From Erythrobacter sp. SD-21 (GTDB lineage: Bacteria; Pseudomonadota; Alphaproteobacteria; Sphingomonadales; Sphingomonadaceae): a stretch of 64,000 bases of DNA. Positions 43,251-56,096 of this stretch are shown piece after piece. Both the position numbers and the translations under genes were made by a program. The notes beneath the pieces were generated by a model. The model was given only the letters and a program-made list of their open reading frames with translations. It was not told where the DNA came from and did no database searches. Position 1 is the stretch's first letter; each line of letters starts with the position of its first letter. The DNA is taken from contig NZ_ABCG01000005.1 in the NCBI RefSeq assembly GCF_000181515.1, forward strand, positions 1-64,000, given 5' to 3'.

Positions 43251-44831
43251 ATGGGACGTATTCTTTCGGTTCTCGCAGCGCTAATGGCGCTTCTTTCCCC
43301 TGCCATGGCGCAGGCCGACCCGGCCGATATCGACGCGGCGGCGCGCGGCGTGGTGCGCGTGGTGATTATCGGCAGTGACGACAACGAGCTCTTCCCGGTC
43401 AGCCACGGCACGGGCTTCGCGGTCTCGCCCGATCTGATCGTCACCAACGCCCATGTGGTGCGCGACGCGATGAGCGACGACGAGTTGCGGATCGGCATCG
43501 TGCCCAGCGGCGGCGGCGACGCAGTGTATGGCCGGCTGGTTTCGGTCAACGCGCGCAACGACCTGGCGCTGGTGCGGCTGACCGGATCGCTAAACCTGCC
43601 CGCGCTCGCGCTGGCGGGCCGACCCGTAGACAGCGCGGCGCAGGTCACCAGCGTCGGCTATCCGATGAATGTCGACCGCGCGCAGGGGCTGGACCTGTCC
43701 GACATCTTCCAGTCGATGTCCCCGGTGAAAAGCCTCGGCTACGTCTCGGGCGAAAGGCCCAGCCGCCAGTTCGACACCGTTCTCCATACCGCCCCCATCG
43801 CGCGCGGCAATTCGGGCGGCCCGCTGCTCGATGCCTGCGGACGCGTGGTCGGCGTGAACAGTTTCGGCGCGGACAACGAAGGCGGCGACGCGGAGTTCTT
43901 CTTCGCGGTCTCGAACCGCGAACTGGTCCCCTTCCTGCGCGCCAACGAGGTCGAGCCGAACATCAACGACAGCCCCTGCCGCAGTCTGCAGGACCTCGAC
44001 GATGCGGAAAAGGAAAGGCTCGAACGCGAACAGATGGAGGCGCTGCAGGCGCTGGCCCAGCGCACCGAGGAAACGCGCGAGCGCCGCGAGCGCGCGCTGT
44101 TGAAGGCGCAGCTGGGCGTGGCGCAGGACCGCGAGGACCGGATGGCGCTCGCCTTCGTCCTGCTGCTCGGCTCTTTCGGCATCGCGCTATGGGCGTGGAG
44201 CCGCCGCGAACGCTTCGATGCGGAGGCGGAAGACGCCGAACTTGCGCGCCGCAAGATCACCATCGCATTCGCCATCGCGGGCTTCCTCGTGGTGGTCGCT
44301 TTGATCGCCTTCCTCACGCGCCCCGGTCTCGACGAGATCGACCGGCGGGTTGCCGCCGAAATGCAGGAGGGCGCGCCCGACACGGGCGGGGACGATCCCC
44401 TCGCGGCGAACGGTCACGGCAATGGCGCGCTGACCTGCCGACTGATCCCGGAACGCAGCCGCATCACCAGCGCGGAAGCGCCGGACATCGCCTTCGACTG
44501 GACCGAGGAAGGCTGCGTCAACGAACGCACGCAATACGGCTATGCTTCGGGCAATTGGTCGCGCGTCTTCGTGCCGAACCAGGAAGATGCGGTTTCGGTA
44601 AACAGCTACGACCCCGATCGCCGCATCTTCCGCTCCGAACGCTATCTCCTTTCGCGCAGCGCCATGAACGACGCGCGCGCGGCACGCAGCGAATACGAGG
44701 CGCCCGTATGCGGGGCAGACGGCGCTGCCACCCGGCTCGGCGATTTGCAGGGCGAGGTGTTGAGCATGCTGCCCCAACAGCCGAACGAGCGGCTGGTCTA
44801 CCGCTGCGAGCCGACCGAAGGCGGGTCCTAG
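43251..44831 (+). CDS. Trypsin-like (DegP-type) serine protease with two membrane segments
   Basis: A 526-residue protein. A signal peptide (to about Ala22) leads a chymotrypsin-fold protease with His in TNAHVV, Asp in NDLALV and Ser in RGNSGGPLL. A charged coiled coil (about 255-295) and two membrane helices (about 303-320 and 340-358) follow, then a C-terminal cysteine-containing domain. No PDZ domain is seen. The layout suggests an inner-membrane protease with the active site in the periplasm. Its stop overlaps that of the convergent TauD pseudogene. Confidence 0.88.
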   Translation: MGRILSVLAALMALLSPAMAQADPADIDAAARGVVRVVIIGSDDNELFPVSHGTGFAVSPDLIVTNAHVVRDAMSDDELRIGIVPSGGGDAVYGRLVSVNARNDLALVRLTGSLNLPALALAGRPVDSAAQVTSVGYPMNVDRAQGLDLSDIFQSMSPVKSLGYVSGERPSRQFDTVLHTAPIARGNSGGPLLDACGRVVGVNSFGADNEGGDAEFFFAVSNRELVPFLRANEVEPNINDSPCRSLQDLDDAEKERLEREQMEALQALAQRTEETRERRERALLKAQLGVAQDREDRMALAFVLLLGSFGIALWAWSRRERFDAEAEDAELARRKITIAFAIAGFLVVVALIAFLTRPGLDEIDRRVAAEMQEGAPDTGGDDPLAANGHGNGALTCRLIPERSRITSAEAPDIAFDWTEEGCVNERTQYGYASGNWSRVFVPNQEDAVSVNSYDPDRRIFRSERYLLSRSAMNDARAARSEYEAPVCGADGAATRLGDLQGEVLSMLPQQPNERLVYRCEPTEGGS

Positions 44832-45655
44832 GCCGCCAGCGCCTCGCCGCTCAGCGTGATGCGATGCATCTCGCGCGCATGACCGTGGTAATCATTCATG
44901 GCGTAATGCCAGGTCGTGCGGTTGTCCCAGATGGCCACCGTGCCCGGCGCCCATTCGACGCGGCACTGGTGCGCCGGCTGCATCGCATGATCGTAAAGCT
45001 CGCGCAGGAGCGGCACACTCTCCTCGCGGGTCATGCCGGTGAAATGAATCGTGAAGCCGGGATTGACGTAGAGCAGCTTCTGCCCCGTCCTGGGATGGCG
45101 GACCACGACCGGATGGGTCGCCCCGGTCCTCCGCTCCTGCCCGCGGAGCGCCTCGCCCTGGTCGGTCTTCGCATAGACTCCGCCGGGCGCGTAGATGTGA
45201 TCGGCGGTGTGATAGGCCTCCAGCCCTTCGATCCGCTGCTTTATCTCGTCGGACAGGCTGTCATAGGCCGCGCCCATATGCGCCCACAGCGTGTCACCGC
45301 CCTTGGGCGGCAGCGTACGCGCGACGAGGATGGAGCCCATCGCCGGAATCTGGTCGTAGGAATGGTCGGTATGCCAACCCCCGCCGATATTGGTCTGCTG
45401 GTCCTTGGTCTTGCGGACCACGGCAATCTCGGGATGTTCGTCGGTCAGCGGGAAGTACTTGTTGATGTCGATCCCGCCCCAGCGCTACGCGAAGGCGATG
45501 TGCTCTTCGGGGCTGAAGGACTGGTCGCGGAACACCGCCACGCCGTGCCTATATATAAGGTCGCGGATCGCATCGAGCGTCTCGCCCTCCGCAATAGCCA
45601 GCGCGACATCCCTCACTTCGACCCCGCAGTGGGGTGCCAGGGGTTCGGTTATCAA
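44828..45655 (-). pseudogene. TauD/TfdA-family dioxygenase gene with an in-frame amber stop
   Basis: Read from a TTG at 45655 (GGGAGAG upstream), the frame gives a 275-codon 2-oxoglutarate/Fe(II) dioxygenase interrupted by one TAG (45487-45485, codon 57) in HIAFA-stop-RWGGIDINK. Downstream parts are intact: iron ligands in WHTDHSY and the distal His near TTWHYAMN, and the 2-oxoglutarate Arg in REMHRITLSG. The segment from the ATG at 45421 (197 residues) may still be translated but lacks the N-terminus. TAG could come from GAG or CAG by one change. Confidence 0.75.
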
Positions 45656-45862
45656 CGCGTCTCTCCCGCTCTCGAGCGTATACGATCCGGCACCAGACTA
45701 CGCGCCTCGTGCAAAGAGTCCATCATTCCCCGCGTGACTCGGGTTGCCTTGCTGCACCCCCTTTGCTAGGCGCGCGCCAACCTTGCCGGAGCGACTCATT
45801 TTCGCTCGCTCAACGGCGTGGCCGCAAAGACCAATTTTCCGACCCTAGAGGACGAGAGACGC

Positions 45863-46417
45863 GTGGAAATTTCCGCCGGTATCAAGGCTAGCCTTGCTGG
45901 ACGTTATGCTTCGGCCCTGTTCGATCTGGCCAGTGAGGCCGGGACCGTGACCGCGGTCGAATCGGACATGGACAAGCTCGAAGCAGGCCTTGCCGAATCA
46001 GCTGAGCTGAAACAGCTCACCACCAATCCGCGCGTGACGCGTTCGCAGGCCGAAAAGGCGCTGTGGGGCGTTTCGGCCATCATGGGCCTGTCGGACCTGA
46101 CCCAGAAGTTCCTCGGAACGCTGGCGCAGAACCGTCGTCTTGGCCAGCTTCCCGGCATCATCCGCGCCTTCCGCGCGATTGCCGCGGCCCAGCGCGGCGA
46201 AGTCGCCGCCGAAGTCACCAGCGCCCACGCGCTGACCGACGCGCAGCTGGCCGATCTCAAGACCAAGCTGACGGCCCGCGAAGGCCGCACCGTCAAACTT
46301 TCCACGAAGGTCGACCCCGAGCTCCTCGGCGGCCTCGTCGTCACCATCGGATCGAAGCGCATTGATGGCTCGATCCGCACCCGTCTTAATTCGCTCTCCC
46401 AGGCCATGAAGGCTTAA
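45863..46417 (+). CDS. atpH: ATP synthase F1 subunit delta
   Basis: A 184-residue stalk subunit linking F1 to the peripheral stalk, with [15 protein letters not shown] at the start and [21 protein letters not shown] near the C-terminus, the delta/OSCP signature. The GTG at 45863 is preferred (GAGAGACGC upstream); a GTG at 45818 has none. It heads the F1 operon; the F0 genes are elsewhere, as is usual in Alphaproteobacteria. Confidence 0.94.
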   Translation: MEISAGIKASLAGRYASALFDLASEAGTVTAVESDMDKLEAGLAESAELKQLTTNPRVTRSQAEKALWGVSAIMGLSDLTQKFLGTLAQNRRLGQLPGIIRAFRAIAAAQRGEVAAEVTSAHALTDAQLADLKTKLTAREGRTVKLSTKVDPELLGGLVVTIGSKRIDGSIRTRLNSLSQAMKA

Positions 46418-47959
<1,542 letters not shown>

Positions 47960-47986
47960 GTCCCACGAGCCTAACAGGGAGCCGTC

Positions 47987-48859
47987 ATGGCCTCGCTTAA
48001 AGAACTCAAGGGCCGGATCAACTCGGTCAAGTCGACCCAGAAGATCACCAAGGCCAAGCAGATGGTCGCAGCGGCCAAGCTGCGCCGTGCGCAGGCGGCT
48101 GCCGAAGCCGCACGCCCCTATGCCGAACGGCTTTCGGGAGTGATGGCATCGCTCGCCAGCAAGGTGAGCGGCGACAGCGCCCCCAAGCTGCTGCGCGGCA
48201 CGGGTGCCGACAAGCGCCACATGCTGGTAGTGGTGAACACCGACAAGGGCCTGTGCGGCGGTCTCAACGCCAACATCGTCAAGGCTGCCAAGGCCAAGGC
48301 GAAGGCGCTGACCGCGGAAGGCAAGGACGTGTCCTTCTACCTCGTCGGGAAGAAGGGCCGCGCGCCGATCAAGCGCGATTACGCCAATTGCATCGCCAAG
48401 CACTTCGACACTTCGGACGTCCGCAACCCGGGCTTCACCGAAGCCGAAGCTATTGCCGACGACCTGATCGAGCGTTTCGAGAACGGCGAATTCGATGTCG
48501 CCCACCTCGTCTACCCGATCTTCAAGTCGGCCCTAGCACAGGATCCGACCGTCGATCAGCTCATCCCTGTCCCCTCGCCGACAAGCGAAGGCGATAGCAG
48601 CGACGCCGTTGTCGAATACGAGCCGGGCGAAGAGGAAATTCTCGAAGATCTCCTGCCGCGTTACGTGAAGACACAGGTCTTCGGCGCGCTGCTCGAACGC
48701 GAGGCTTCCGAACAGGGCGCGTCGATGACCGCGATGGACAACGCCACGCGCAACGCTGGCGACCTCATCAACGATCTGACCATCCAGTATAACCGCAGCC
48801 GCCAAGCCGCGATCACGACCGAGCTGATCGAAATCATCGCAGGTGCGGAAGCGCTCTGA
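47987..48859 (+). CDS. atpG: ATP synthase F1 subunit gamma
   Basis: A 290-residue central rotor subunit. It starts [24 protein letters not shown]-like (here AKQMVAAAK) and ends with the C-terminal helix [20 protein letters not shown] and [20 protein letters not shown] moderately acidic insertion around [21 protein letters not shown] (about 196-216) is typical of Alphaproteobacteria. Its stop overlaps the start of the FkbM gene. Confidence 0.97.
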   Translation: MASLKELKGRINSVKSTQKITKAKQMVAAAKLRRAQAAAEAARPYAERLSGVMASLASKVSGDSAPKLLRGTGADKRHMLVVVNTDKGLCGGLNANIVKAAKAKAKALTAEGKDVSFYLVGKKGRAPIKRDYANCIAKHFDTSDVRNPGFTEAEAIADDLIERFENGEFDVAHLVYPIFKSALAQDPTVDQLIPVPSPTSEGDSSDAVVEYEPGEEEILEDLLPRYVKTQVFGALLEREASEQGASMTAMDNATRNAGDLINDLTIQYNRSRQAAITTELIEIIAGAEAL

Positions 48860-49671
48860 TGAAAGAAGCCCTGAAGGCCATAACGCCCCCGGTGGTCTGG
48901 AACTTCGCCCGCAAGTTTGCGGGCAAGAAGCCGACCGACCATGCCCAGCGTCATGCCCTCTCCCTTGCCCAGGATGACGTGTTCTCGGTCCGCTTCAAGC
49001 AGGTCGAGTTCAACGACAACGCCTATTTCGTCCCTGCCTACGCAAGCGAGCGTCCGGCAGCCAAGGCGATTGCCAGCGGCGAGCTTTACGAGCCCGCCAC
49101 GCATGTTCTCGTGCGCAAGCTGCTCGAAGATCGTCCGGGCAGCATGGTCCATGCCGGCACCTTCTTCGGCGACATGGTCCCGACCTTCGCCAAGGCCTGC
49201 CCCAAGACGCTCTACGCGTTCGAGCCGGTGCTCGAAAACTACGTGCTGGCAAAGCTGGGCGTGGAAGCGAACGGCCTCGACAACGTCGTTCTGACCAACG
49301 CCGGTCTCGGCACCGAAATCAAGCCGGCCCGCATCGATACCGGCGGCGAAGACGGTGTCCACCGTGGCGGAAGCTCGCGCATAGCGCAGGCCGGACAGGC
49401 GACAGCGCTGACGAAGATCGACGCGCTCGGCCTCGACGATCTCTCGCTGCTCCAGCTCGATGTCGAAGGCTTCGAAGCCCACGCCCTTGCCGGCGCGGCC
49501 GAGACTGTCACGCGCTGTTCGCCGGTCATCCTTGTGGAAGACAACGACAACACCTGCCGCCCCTTCTTCGATGAAGCCGGATACGTGTCCTGCGGCACCA
49601 TTCCCGGCATCAAGGTCTGGTCCAAGCCTGCCGACAAGGACCGGGTCACCAAAATCGTGAGCGCCCTCTGA
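48859..49671 (+). CDS. FkbM-family methyltransferase embedded in the ATP synthase operon
   Basis: A 270-residue SAM-dependent methyltransferase: a Rossmann-like core with FEPVLENYVLAKLG and LLQLDVEGFEAHALAG and TPVILVEDN-like SPVILVEDNDN is the FkbM pattern. Related enzymes O-methylate sugars or glycans. Its ATG overlaps the atpG stop (ATGA), so it is translated from the atp mRNA. This position is not part of the standard operon order. The substrate is unknown, and no link to ATP synthase can be shown from the sequence. Confidence 0.88.
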   Translation: MKEALKAITPPVVWNFARKFAGKKPTDHAQRHALSLAQDDVFSVRFKQVEFNDNAYFVPAYASERPAAKAIASGELYEPATHVLVRKLLEDRPGSMVHAGTFFGDMVPTFAKACPKTLYAFEPVLENYVLAKLGVEANGLDNVVLTNAGLGTEIKPARIDTGGEDGVHRGGSSRIAQAGQATALTKIDALGLDDLSLLQLDVEGFEAHALAGAAETVTRCSPVILVEDNDNTCRPFFDEAGYVSCGTIPGIKVWSKPADKDRVTKIVSAL

Positions 49672-49703
49672 CGGCCCGGCCTGAAGCCCCCTCTATTCGG
49701 AAC

Positions 49704-51548
<1,845 letters not shown>

Positions 51549-51552
51549 GGAC

Positions 51553-51810
51553 ATGGCCCTCCACTTCGAACTCGTCACGCCGGCCAAGCTGGTCCGCTCC
51601 GAAGACGTCCACATGGTCGTCGTGCCCGGTGCGGAAGGCGAATTCGGCGTGCTCGAGGGCCACGCGCCCTTCATGTCGACCATCCGTGACGGCGCCGTGC
51701 AGGTCTACAAGACCGAAGGCGCTGCGCCGGAGACCATCGAGGTCCGCGGCGGCTTTGCCGAGGTCGGCGAAAAGGGCCTGACGGTCCTCGCGGAACACGT
51801 CGAAGGCTGA
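51553..51810 (+). CDS. atpC: ATP synthase F1 subunit epsilon
   Basis: An 85-residue epsilon subunit consisting of the N-terminal beta sandwich only ([36 protein letters not shown]). It lacks the long C-terminal helical hairpin of about 50 residues present in Escherichia coli epsilon, so the inhibitory helix should be missing; short forms occur in Alphaproteobacteria, where the zeta protein can take over inhibition. It follows atpD by four bases and ends the operon. Confidence 0.95.
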   Translation: MALHFELVTPAKLVRSEDVHMVVVPGAEGEFGVLEGHAPFMSTIRDGAVQVYKTEGAAPETIEVRGGFAEVGEKGLTVLAEHVEG

Positions 51811-51836
51811 ATAACGCCTCGCACAATTGATTGAAC

Positions 51837-51865
51837 AAGGGCGATCCTGCGGGGTCGCCCTTTTT
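51837..51865 (+). terminator. Rho-independent terminator of the atp operon
   Basis: Stem AAGGGCGA (51837-51844) pairs with TCGCCCTT (51855-51862), with a 10-base loop and a T-rich tail. It lies 27 bases after the atpC stop codon. Confidence 0.85.
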
Positions 51866-51963
51866 CGTTCGACCAACTGCTTGGTTCGATAGGCGAACCC
51901 CCTTGTCTCCCCCGTCCCCTTCCGCAAGACTGTCGGTTCAATGGGAAGAGGGACTGCAATCTC

Positions 51964-54102
51964 ATGAAACTGGTATCGACTGCGGCGCTTGGCACTGCTT
52001 TGGCAATGGGCATGACGACTATGGCAACTGCACAGGACGGCGTACCCGGCCCTGACGAAGACCCCTACATCTGGCTCGAAGAAGCGCGCAGCGACGAAGC
52101 GCTCGAATGGGTTCGCAACGAAAACGACCGCACCATGGCGCATATGGCGCAGGATCCGCGGTTCGACGAACTGACCGCCGAAGCGCTTGCCATCCTCGAT
52201 GCCGAAGACCGCATCCCCTACGTTTCGATCCGCAAGGACGGTCTCTACAATTTCTGGCAGGACAAGCAGAATCCCAAGGGCGTGCTGCGCCGCACCAGCC
52301 TCGAAAGCTACAAGACCGACAATCCCGAATGGGACATCATCCTCGACGTCGATGCGCTGGCCGCAGCCGAGGGCAAGGAATGGGTCTACAAGGGCAGCAC
52401 CTGCCTGCCGCCGGACCAACGCCTGTGCATGATCGCGCTCTCGGACGGGGGAGAGGACGCCACCATCCTGCGCGAATTCGACATGACCACCAAGCAGTTC
52501 GTCGAGGGCGGCTTCGTGATCGAGGAAAAGAGCCAGGGCGGGGTCCAGTGGCTCGATGAAGACACACTGCTCGTGAGCCGTGATTTCGGCGGCGGCACCA
52601 TCACCGAAAGCGAATATCCCTTCACCACCCGCGTGTGGACGCGCGGCACGCCGCTGGCCGACGCGAGCGAGCTGTTCCGCGGTCAGGAAAGCGATGTGTG
52701 GGCCGGAGCGGGCCTCATCCGCGACAACAGGGGCGTGGTCCATGGCCGCACCGCGTTTCGCGCGATCAGCTTCCACGAAAGCATCAATTACGTCTGGCAC
52801 AAGGGCGAGTGGCTGGAGCTCGACATGCCGAAGAAGGCGAGCATCGGCGGCATCGTCGATGGCCACCTGACTTTCTCCACCGACGTGGACTGGGAAACGC
52901 AAGGTCAGGTCTTCCCCGCCGACTCGCTCGTCGCCGTCGACCTTGAGGAGTTCAAGCGCGATCCCAACGGCGCGACCAAGACGCTGATTTGGGCCCCTGC
53001 CGAACGCCAGACCAAGCGCGGTGGCGGCGCGACCGCCAACAGTGCCTATATGGCGATCCTCGACAATGTCGTGGGCAAGGTCGTGAAGATCGACTTCGAA
53101 GATGGCGAATGGGTCCAGCGCGCGGTCACGCTGCCCGACAACGCCACGCTGAGTGTGCAGACCACCTCGTCCGAAACCGATGAGATCATGTTCACCTCCA
53201 CCGACTTCCTCACGCCGAGCACGCTGTGGTATTCGGACGGCACGGGCGATCCGCAGGTTCTCAAGACCTCGCCCAGTTATTTCGACAGCACCGGCATGGA
53301 AGTCGAACAGTTCGAGGCGACCAGCCCTGACGGGGCGAAAATTCCCTATTTCCTCGTCAAGCCCAAGGGCATGGAAATGGAGGGCTCCACGCCGACGCTG
53401 CTCTATGGCTATGGCGGCTTCCAGATATCCCAGTTGCCCAGCTACCGCGCCCTGACGGGCAAGATGTGGCTGGAAAAGGGCGGCGCGTTCCTGCTCGCCA
53501 ACCTGCGCGGTGGCGGTGAGTTCGGTCCCGGCTGGCACCAGATGGCGATCCGCGAGAACAAGCAGCGCACCTGGGACGATTTCATCGCCGTGGGCGAAGA
53601 CGCCGTGAAGCGCGGGATCACCAATCCCGGTCAGCTCGGCGTGCAGGGCGGCAGCCAGGGCGGGCTCCTGGTCGGCACGGCCTTCACCCAGCGCCCGGAC
53701 CTGTTCGATGCGGCCATCGTCGCCATCCCGCTGTTCGACATGCTGCGCTATCACGTGATCGGCCGCGGCGCTTCGTGGATCGGCGAGTATGGCGATCCGC
53801 GCATCCCCGAACAGCGCGCCTGGATCGAAGGCTATTCGCCCTACCAGAAGATCGAAGCGGGCGTGGAATACCCTGCCCCCTTCTTCTGGGCGTCGACCGC
53901 CGACGACCGCACCCACCCGGCGCACGCCCGCAAGGGCGCAGCCAAGCTCAAGGGCCTTGGCCAGGACTACTGGTATTACGAGGACATGACCGGCGGCCAT
54001 TCGGGCGGCGTCGACAACACGCAGCGCGCCAAGCTGCAGGCGCTCCAGATCGTCTACCTGATGCAGCGTTTGATGGACGACAACGAGAGCGAGAGCGAAT
54101 AG
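51964..54102 (+). CDS. Prolyl oligopeptidase-family serine peptidase
   Basis: A 712-residue S9-family peptidase with a signal peptide (to about Ala22), an N-terminal beta-propeller region and a C-terminal alpha/beta hydrolase. The nucleophile Ser lies in GGSQGGLL, with a probable Asp in ADDRTHP and His in TGGHSGG. It is probably periplasmic and cuts short peptides after Pro or related residues. GGGAAGAGGG precedes the start. It is a single-gene unit ended by a hairpin. Confidence 0.92.
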   Translation: MKLVSTAALGTALAMGMTTMATAQDGVPGPDEDPYIWLEEARSDEALEWVRNENDRTMAHMAQDPRFDELTAEALAILDAEDRIPYVSIRKDGLYNFWQDKQNPKGVLRRTSLESYKTDNPEWDIILDVDALAAAEGKEWVYKGSTCLPPDQRLCMIALSDGGEDATILREFDMTTKQFVEGGFVIEEKSQGGVQWLDEDTLLVSRDFGGGTITESEYPFTTRVWTRGTPLADASELFRGQESDVWAGAGLIRDNRGVVHGRTAFRAISFHESINYVWHKGEWLELDMPKKASIGGIVDGHLTFSTDVDWETQGQVFPADSLVAVDLEEFKRDPNGATKTLIWAPAERQTKRGGGATANSAYMAILDNVVGKVVKIDFEDGEWVQRAVTLPDNATLSVQTTSSETDEIMFTSTDFLTPSTLWYSDGTGDPQVLKTSPSYFDSTGMEVEQFEATSPDGAKIPYFLVKPKGMEMEGSTPTLLYGYGGFQISQLPSYRALTGKMWLEKGGAFLLANLRGGGEFGPGWHQMAIRENKQRTWDDFIAVGEDAVKRGITNPGQLGVQGGSQGGLLVGTAFTQRPDLFDAAIVAIPLFDMLRYHVIGRGASWIGEYGDPRIPEQRAWIEGYSPYQKIEAGVEYPAPFFWASTADDRTHPAHARKGAAKLKGLGQDYWYYEDMTGGHSGGVDNTQRAKLQALQIVYLMQRLMDDNESESE

Positions 54103-54123
54103 GCGCGTTCTCACACGCAAACG

Positions 54124-54152
54124 AAAGGGCGGTCCGTACGGGCCGCCCTTTT
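54124..54152 (+). terminator. Rho-independent terminator after the S9 peptidase gene
   Basis: Stem AAAGGGCGG (54124-54132) pairs with CCGCCCTTT (54143-54151), with extra pairing in the loop region and a short T-run. It lies 21 bases after the stop codon and ends just before the convergent HNH gene, so it could also serve that gene. Confidence 0.85.
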
Positions 54153-54153
54153 G

Positions 54154-54432
54154 CTATCGGCTGCGGCGAACAGGGGCGTTGAAGTCGGGCGGCTTGTCCG
54201 CAATCCAGCGCAGGAAATTCGCCAGTTCCTCGTTTTCCAGTAGCCGCGCCCGGTCATCCCCGAACCGCGCCAGTTCCGCATTGGTGAAGACCTTGTGCAC
54301 GGTCTTGTGGCAGATGGGATGAACGGGAACCGTCTCGCGCCCCTTCTTGGATTTCGGCACCGGGTGATGCTGCTGCACCTGCCGCCCAAGAGGGCGCTCG
54401 CACAGCCAGCAACTGCACGCTGCATTTATCAA
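54154..54432 (-). CDS. HNH-like small protein
   Basis: A 92-residue protein with a zinc-binding pattern: CWLCERPL, then HHPVPKSKKG, then HPICHKTVHKVF. This looks like a treble-clef HNH nuclease domain (with His-His, Cys and a final His), though the classical central Asn is not evident. It starts at a TTG that overlaps the TGA of the upstream membrane gene. Similar small HNH proteins are found in Sphingomonadales (from memory); the target is unknown. Confidence 0.75.
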   Translation of the reverse strand: MINAACSCWLCERPLGRQVQQHHPVPKSKKGRETVPVHPICHKTVHKVFTNAELARFGDDRARLLENEELANFLRWIADKPPDFNAPVRRSR

Positions 54433-54674
54433 AGAAGATTATAAGCCATCAATAGAATCAGAACGATAACGGCGAATCCAATCGTTTCGGGCAAGGCAAG
54501 CCAATATTGGCGGCTCCATCTGATGGTTCGGCTTATCGCAAACGAAGCAATGGCGAGACCGTGAAGAAGGCCGAACTCGTGCACATAGCCATCGTTCGAG
54601 GGAATGACGGGAATTAAAAGCGCGATTGCGATGAGCAACGCACCGGCTTCGGCCAGTCTCCTTAAGGCTGTCAC
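54429..54674 (-). CDS. Small membrane protein downstream of glmU
   Basis: An 81-residue protein with two or three hydrophobic segments (about 10-28, 33-47 and 60-79), probably in the inner membrane. Its ATG overlaps the glmU stop codon (ATGA), and its own stop overlaps the start of the HNH-like gene, so glmU and the two small genes form a tightly coupled run. No family is recognised. Confidence 0.65.
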   Translation of the reverse strand: MTALRRLAEAGALLIAIALLIPVIPSNDGYVHEFGLLHGLAIASFAISRTIRWSRQYWLALPETIGFAVIVLILLMAYNLL

Positions 54675-56035
54675 TTCTTCTCCGCCGCCTTCTTCTTTTT
54701 CATCGTGTCGTGGAAGCGGTCGGCCCAGCCCGGCTTCACCATCTGTTCGGCACGGACCATGCGCAGTTCGCCTGCGGCGACATCACGGCTGACGGCGCTA
54801 CCGGCTGCGACAATCGCATCGGCACCGATTTCGACCGGTGCAATCAGCGCGCTGTTGGAGCCGATGAAGGCGCGCTCGCCGATCTTGGTCTGGTGCTTGA
54901 AATACCCGTCGTAATTGCAGGTAATCGTGCCTGCGCCGATATTCGCGCCCGCGCCCACCGTCGCATCGCCGAGATAGGTCAGGTGGTTGGCCTTGGCGCC
55001 CTCGCCCAGCGTGGCCTTCTTCATCTCGACGAAGTTGCCGACCTTGCTGCCCTTCTCCATCACCGCTCCGGGGCGCAGGCGGGCGTAGGGGCCGACTTCG
55101 CAATCCTCGCCGACATGCGCACCTTCGAGATGGCTGAAGGCGCGGATGCGCGTGCCGCGCTTTACCGTGGTGCCGGGGCCGAAGACGACGTTGGGTTCGA
55201 TCACAACGTCGGCTTCCAGCTCGGTATCGTAGCTGAAGAAGACCGTTTCGGGGGCCTTCAGCGTCACGCCGTTCTCCAGCGCTTCCTCGCGGCGCAAATC
55301 CTGCCATTGGCGCTCTGCCGCAGCGAGTTCCTTGCGCGAGTTGATGCCAAGCACTTCCTCGGGCCTGTCGGCGACCACGGCAGCGCAGGTCCGGCCTTCC
55401 TTCACCGCCACGTTGACGATGTCGGGGAGGTAGTATTCGCCCTGCGCGTTGTCGTTGTCGACGCGCTCGAGCAGGTCGAACAGGTCGCCGCTCTTCGCCG
55501 CCATGAGGCCCGAATTGCACAGGCGGGTGGCGCGTTCGGCCTCGTTCGCGTCCTTGAATTCGACCATTTTTTCGATCGTCATGTCGGCATGGGTGATGAC
55601 GCGGCCGTATTGCAGCGCATCCTCCGGCTCAAAGCCCAGCACCACGACGGCCGGTTCGTCACCGGCGCGCAGCCGCTCAAGCATTTCCACCATGGTCGCG
55701 GCGGTGATGAAGGGCGCATCGCCCAACAGCATGATCACGTCGCCGTCGAAATCCGCGAGCACATCCTTCGCTTGCGCCACCGCATGGCCCGTGCCGAGCT
55801 GCGGTTCCTGCACAACGCAGGTCGCCCGGTCGGAGACCTGGTCTTCGACCTGCTCGCGCTCGTCGCCCACGATCACGATGGTCCGTGCAGGCTCGATGAT
55901 AGCGACCTGGGCCATCAGATGCTCGATGATCGGTCGCCCGGCGATGTTGTGAAGGACCTTATGCACCCCGCTCTTGAGGCGCGAGCCTTTGCCCGCGGCG
56001 AGGATGACAACGGCGAAATCTCTGCGAGTGTTCAT
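54671..56035 (-). CDS. glmU: Bifunctional GlcNAc-1-P uridylyltransferase / glucosamine-1-P acetyltransferase
   Basis: A 454-residue enzyme that makes UDP-GlcNAc for peptidoglycan and lipopolysaccharide. The N-terminal pyrophosphorylase domain has LAAGKGSRLKS and LGDAPFI; the C-terminal left-handed beta helix has hexapeptide repeats and NYDGYFKHQT and GSNSALIAPVEIG, with the acetyltransferase active site. ATG at 56035 as MNTRRDFAVVILAAGKG; longer frames upstream lie in the opposite-strand gph region. The length is normal. Confidence 0.97.
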   Translation of the reverse strand: MNTRRDFAVVILAAGKGSRLKSGVHKVLHNIAGRPIIEHLMAQVAIIEPARTIVIVGDEREQVEDQVSDRATCVVQEPQLGTGHAVAQAKDVLADFDGDVIMLLGDAPFITAATMVEMLERLRAGDEPAVVVLGFEPEDALQYGRVITHADMTIEKMVEFKDANEAERATRLCNSGLMAAKSGDLFDLLERVDNDNAQGEYYLPDIVNVAVKEGRTCAAVVADRPEEVLGINSRKELAAAERQWQDLRREEALENGVTLKAPETVFFSYDTELEADVVIEPNVVFGPGTTVKRGTRIRAFSHLEGAHVGEDCEVGPYARLRPGAVMEKGSKVGNFVEMKKATLGEGAKANHLTYLGDATVGAGANIGAGTITCNYDGYFKHQTKIGERAFIGSNSALIAPVEIGADAIVAAGSAVSRDVAAGELRMVRAEQMVKPGWADRFHDTMKKKKAAEKK

Positions 56036-56096
56036 GGCAAGGGGCCATGCCACCAATCGCTTGCAGTTTGAAGAACCATCCTGCACTCGGACGCAG

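Noticed and set aside
45656-45862. Promoter of the atp operon
   Set aside because: Several weak -35/-10-like words occur, for example TTGCCT and TGCTAG, but the spacing is wrong, so no site could be chosen.
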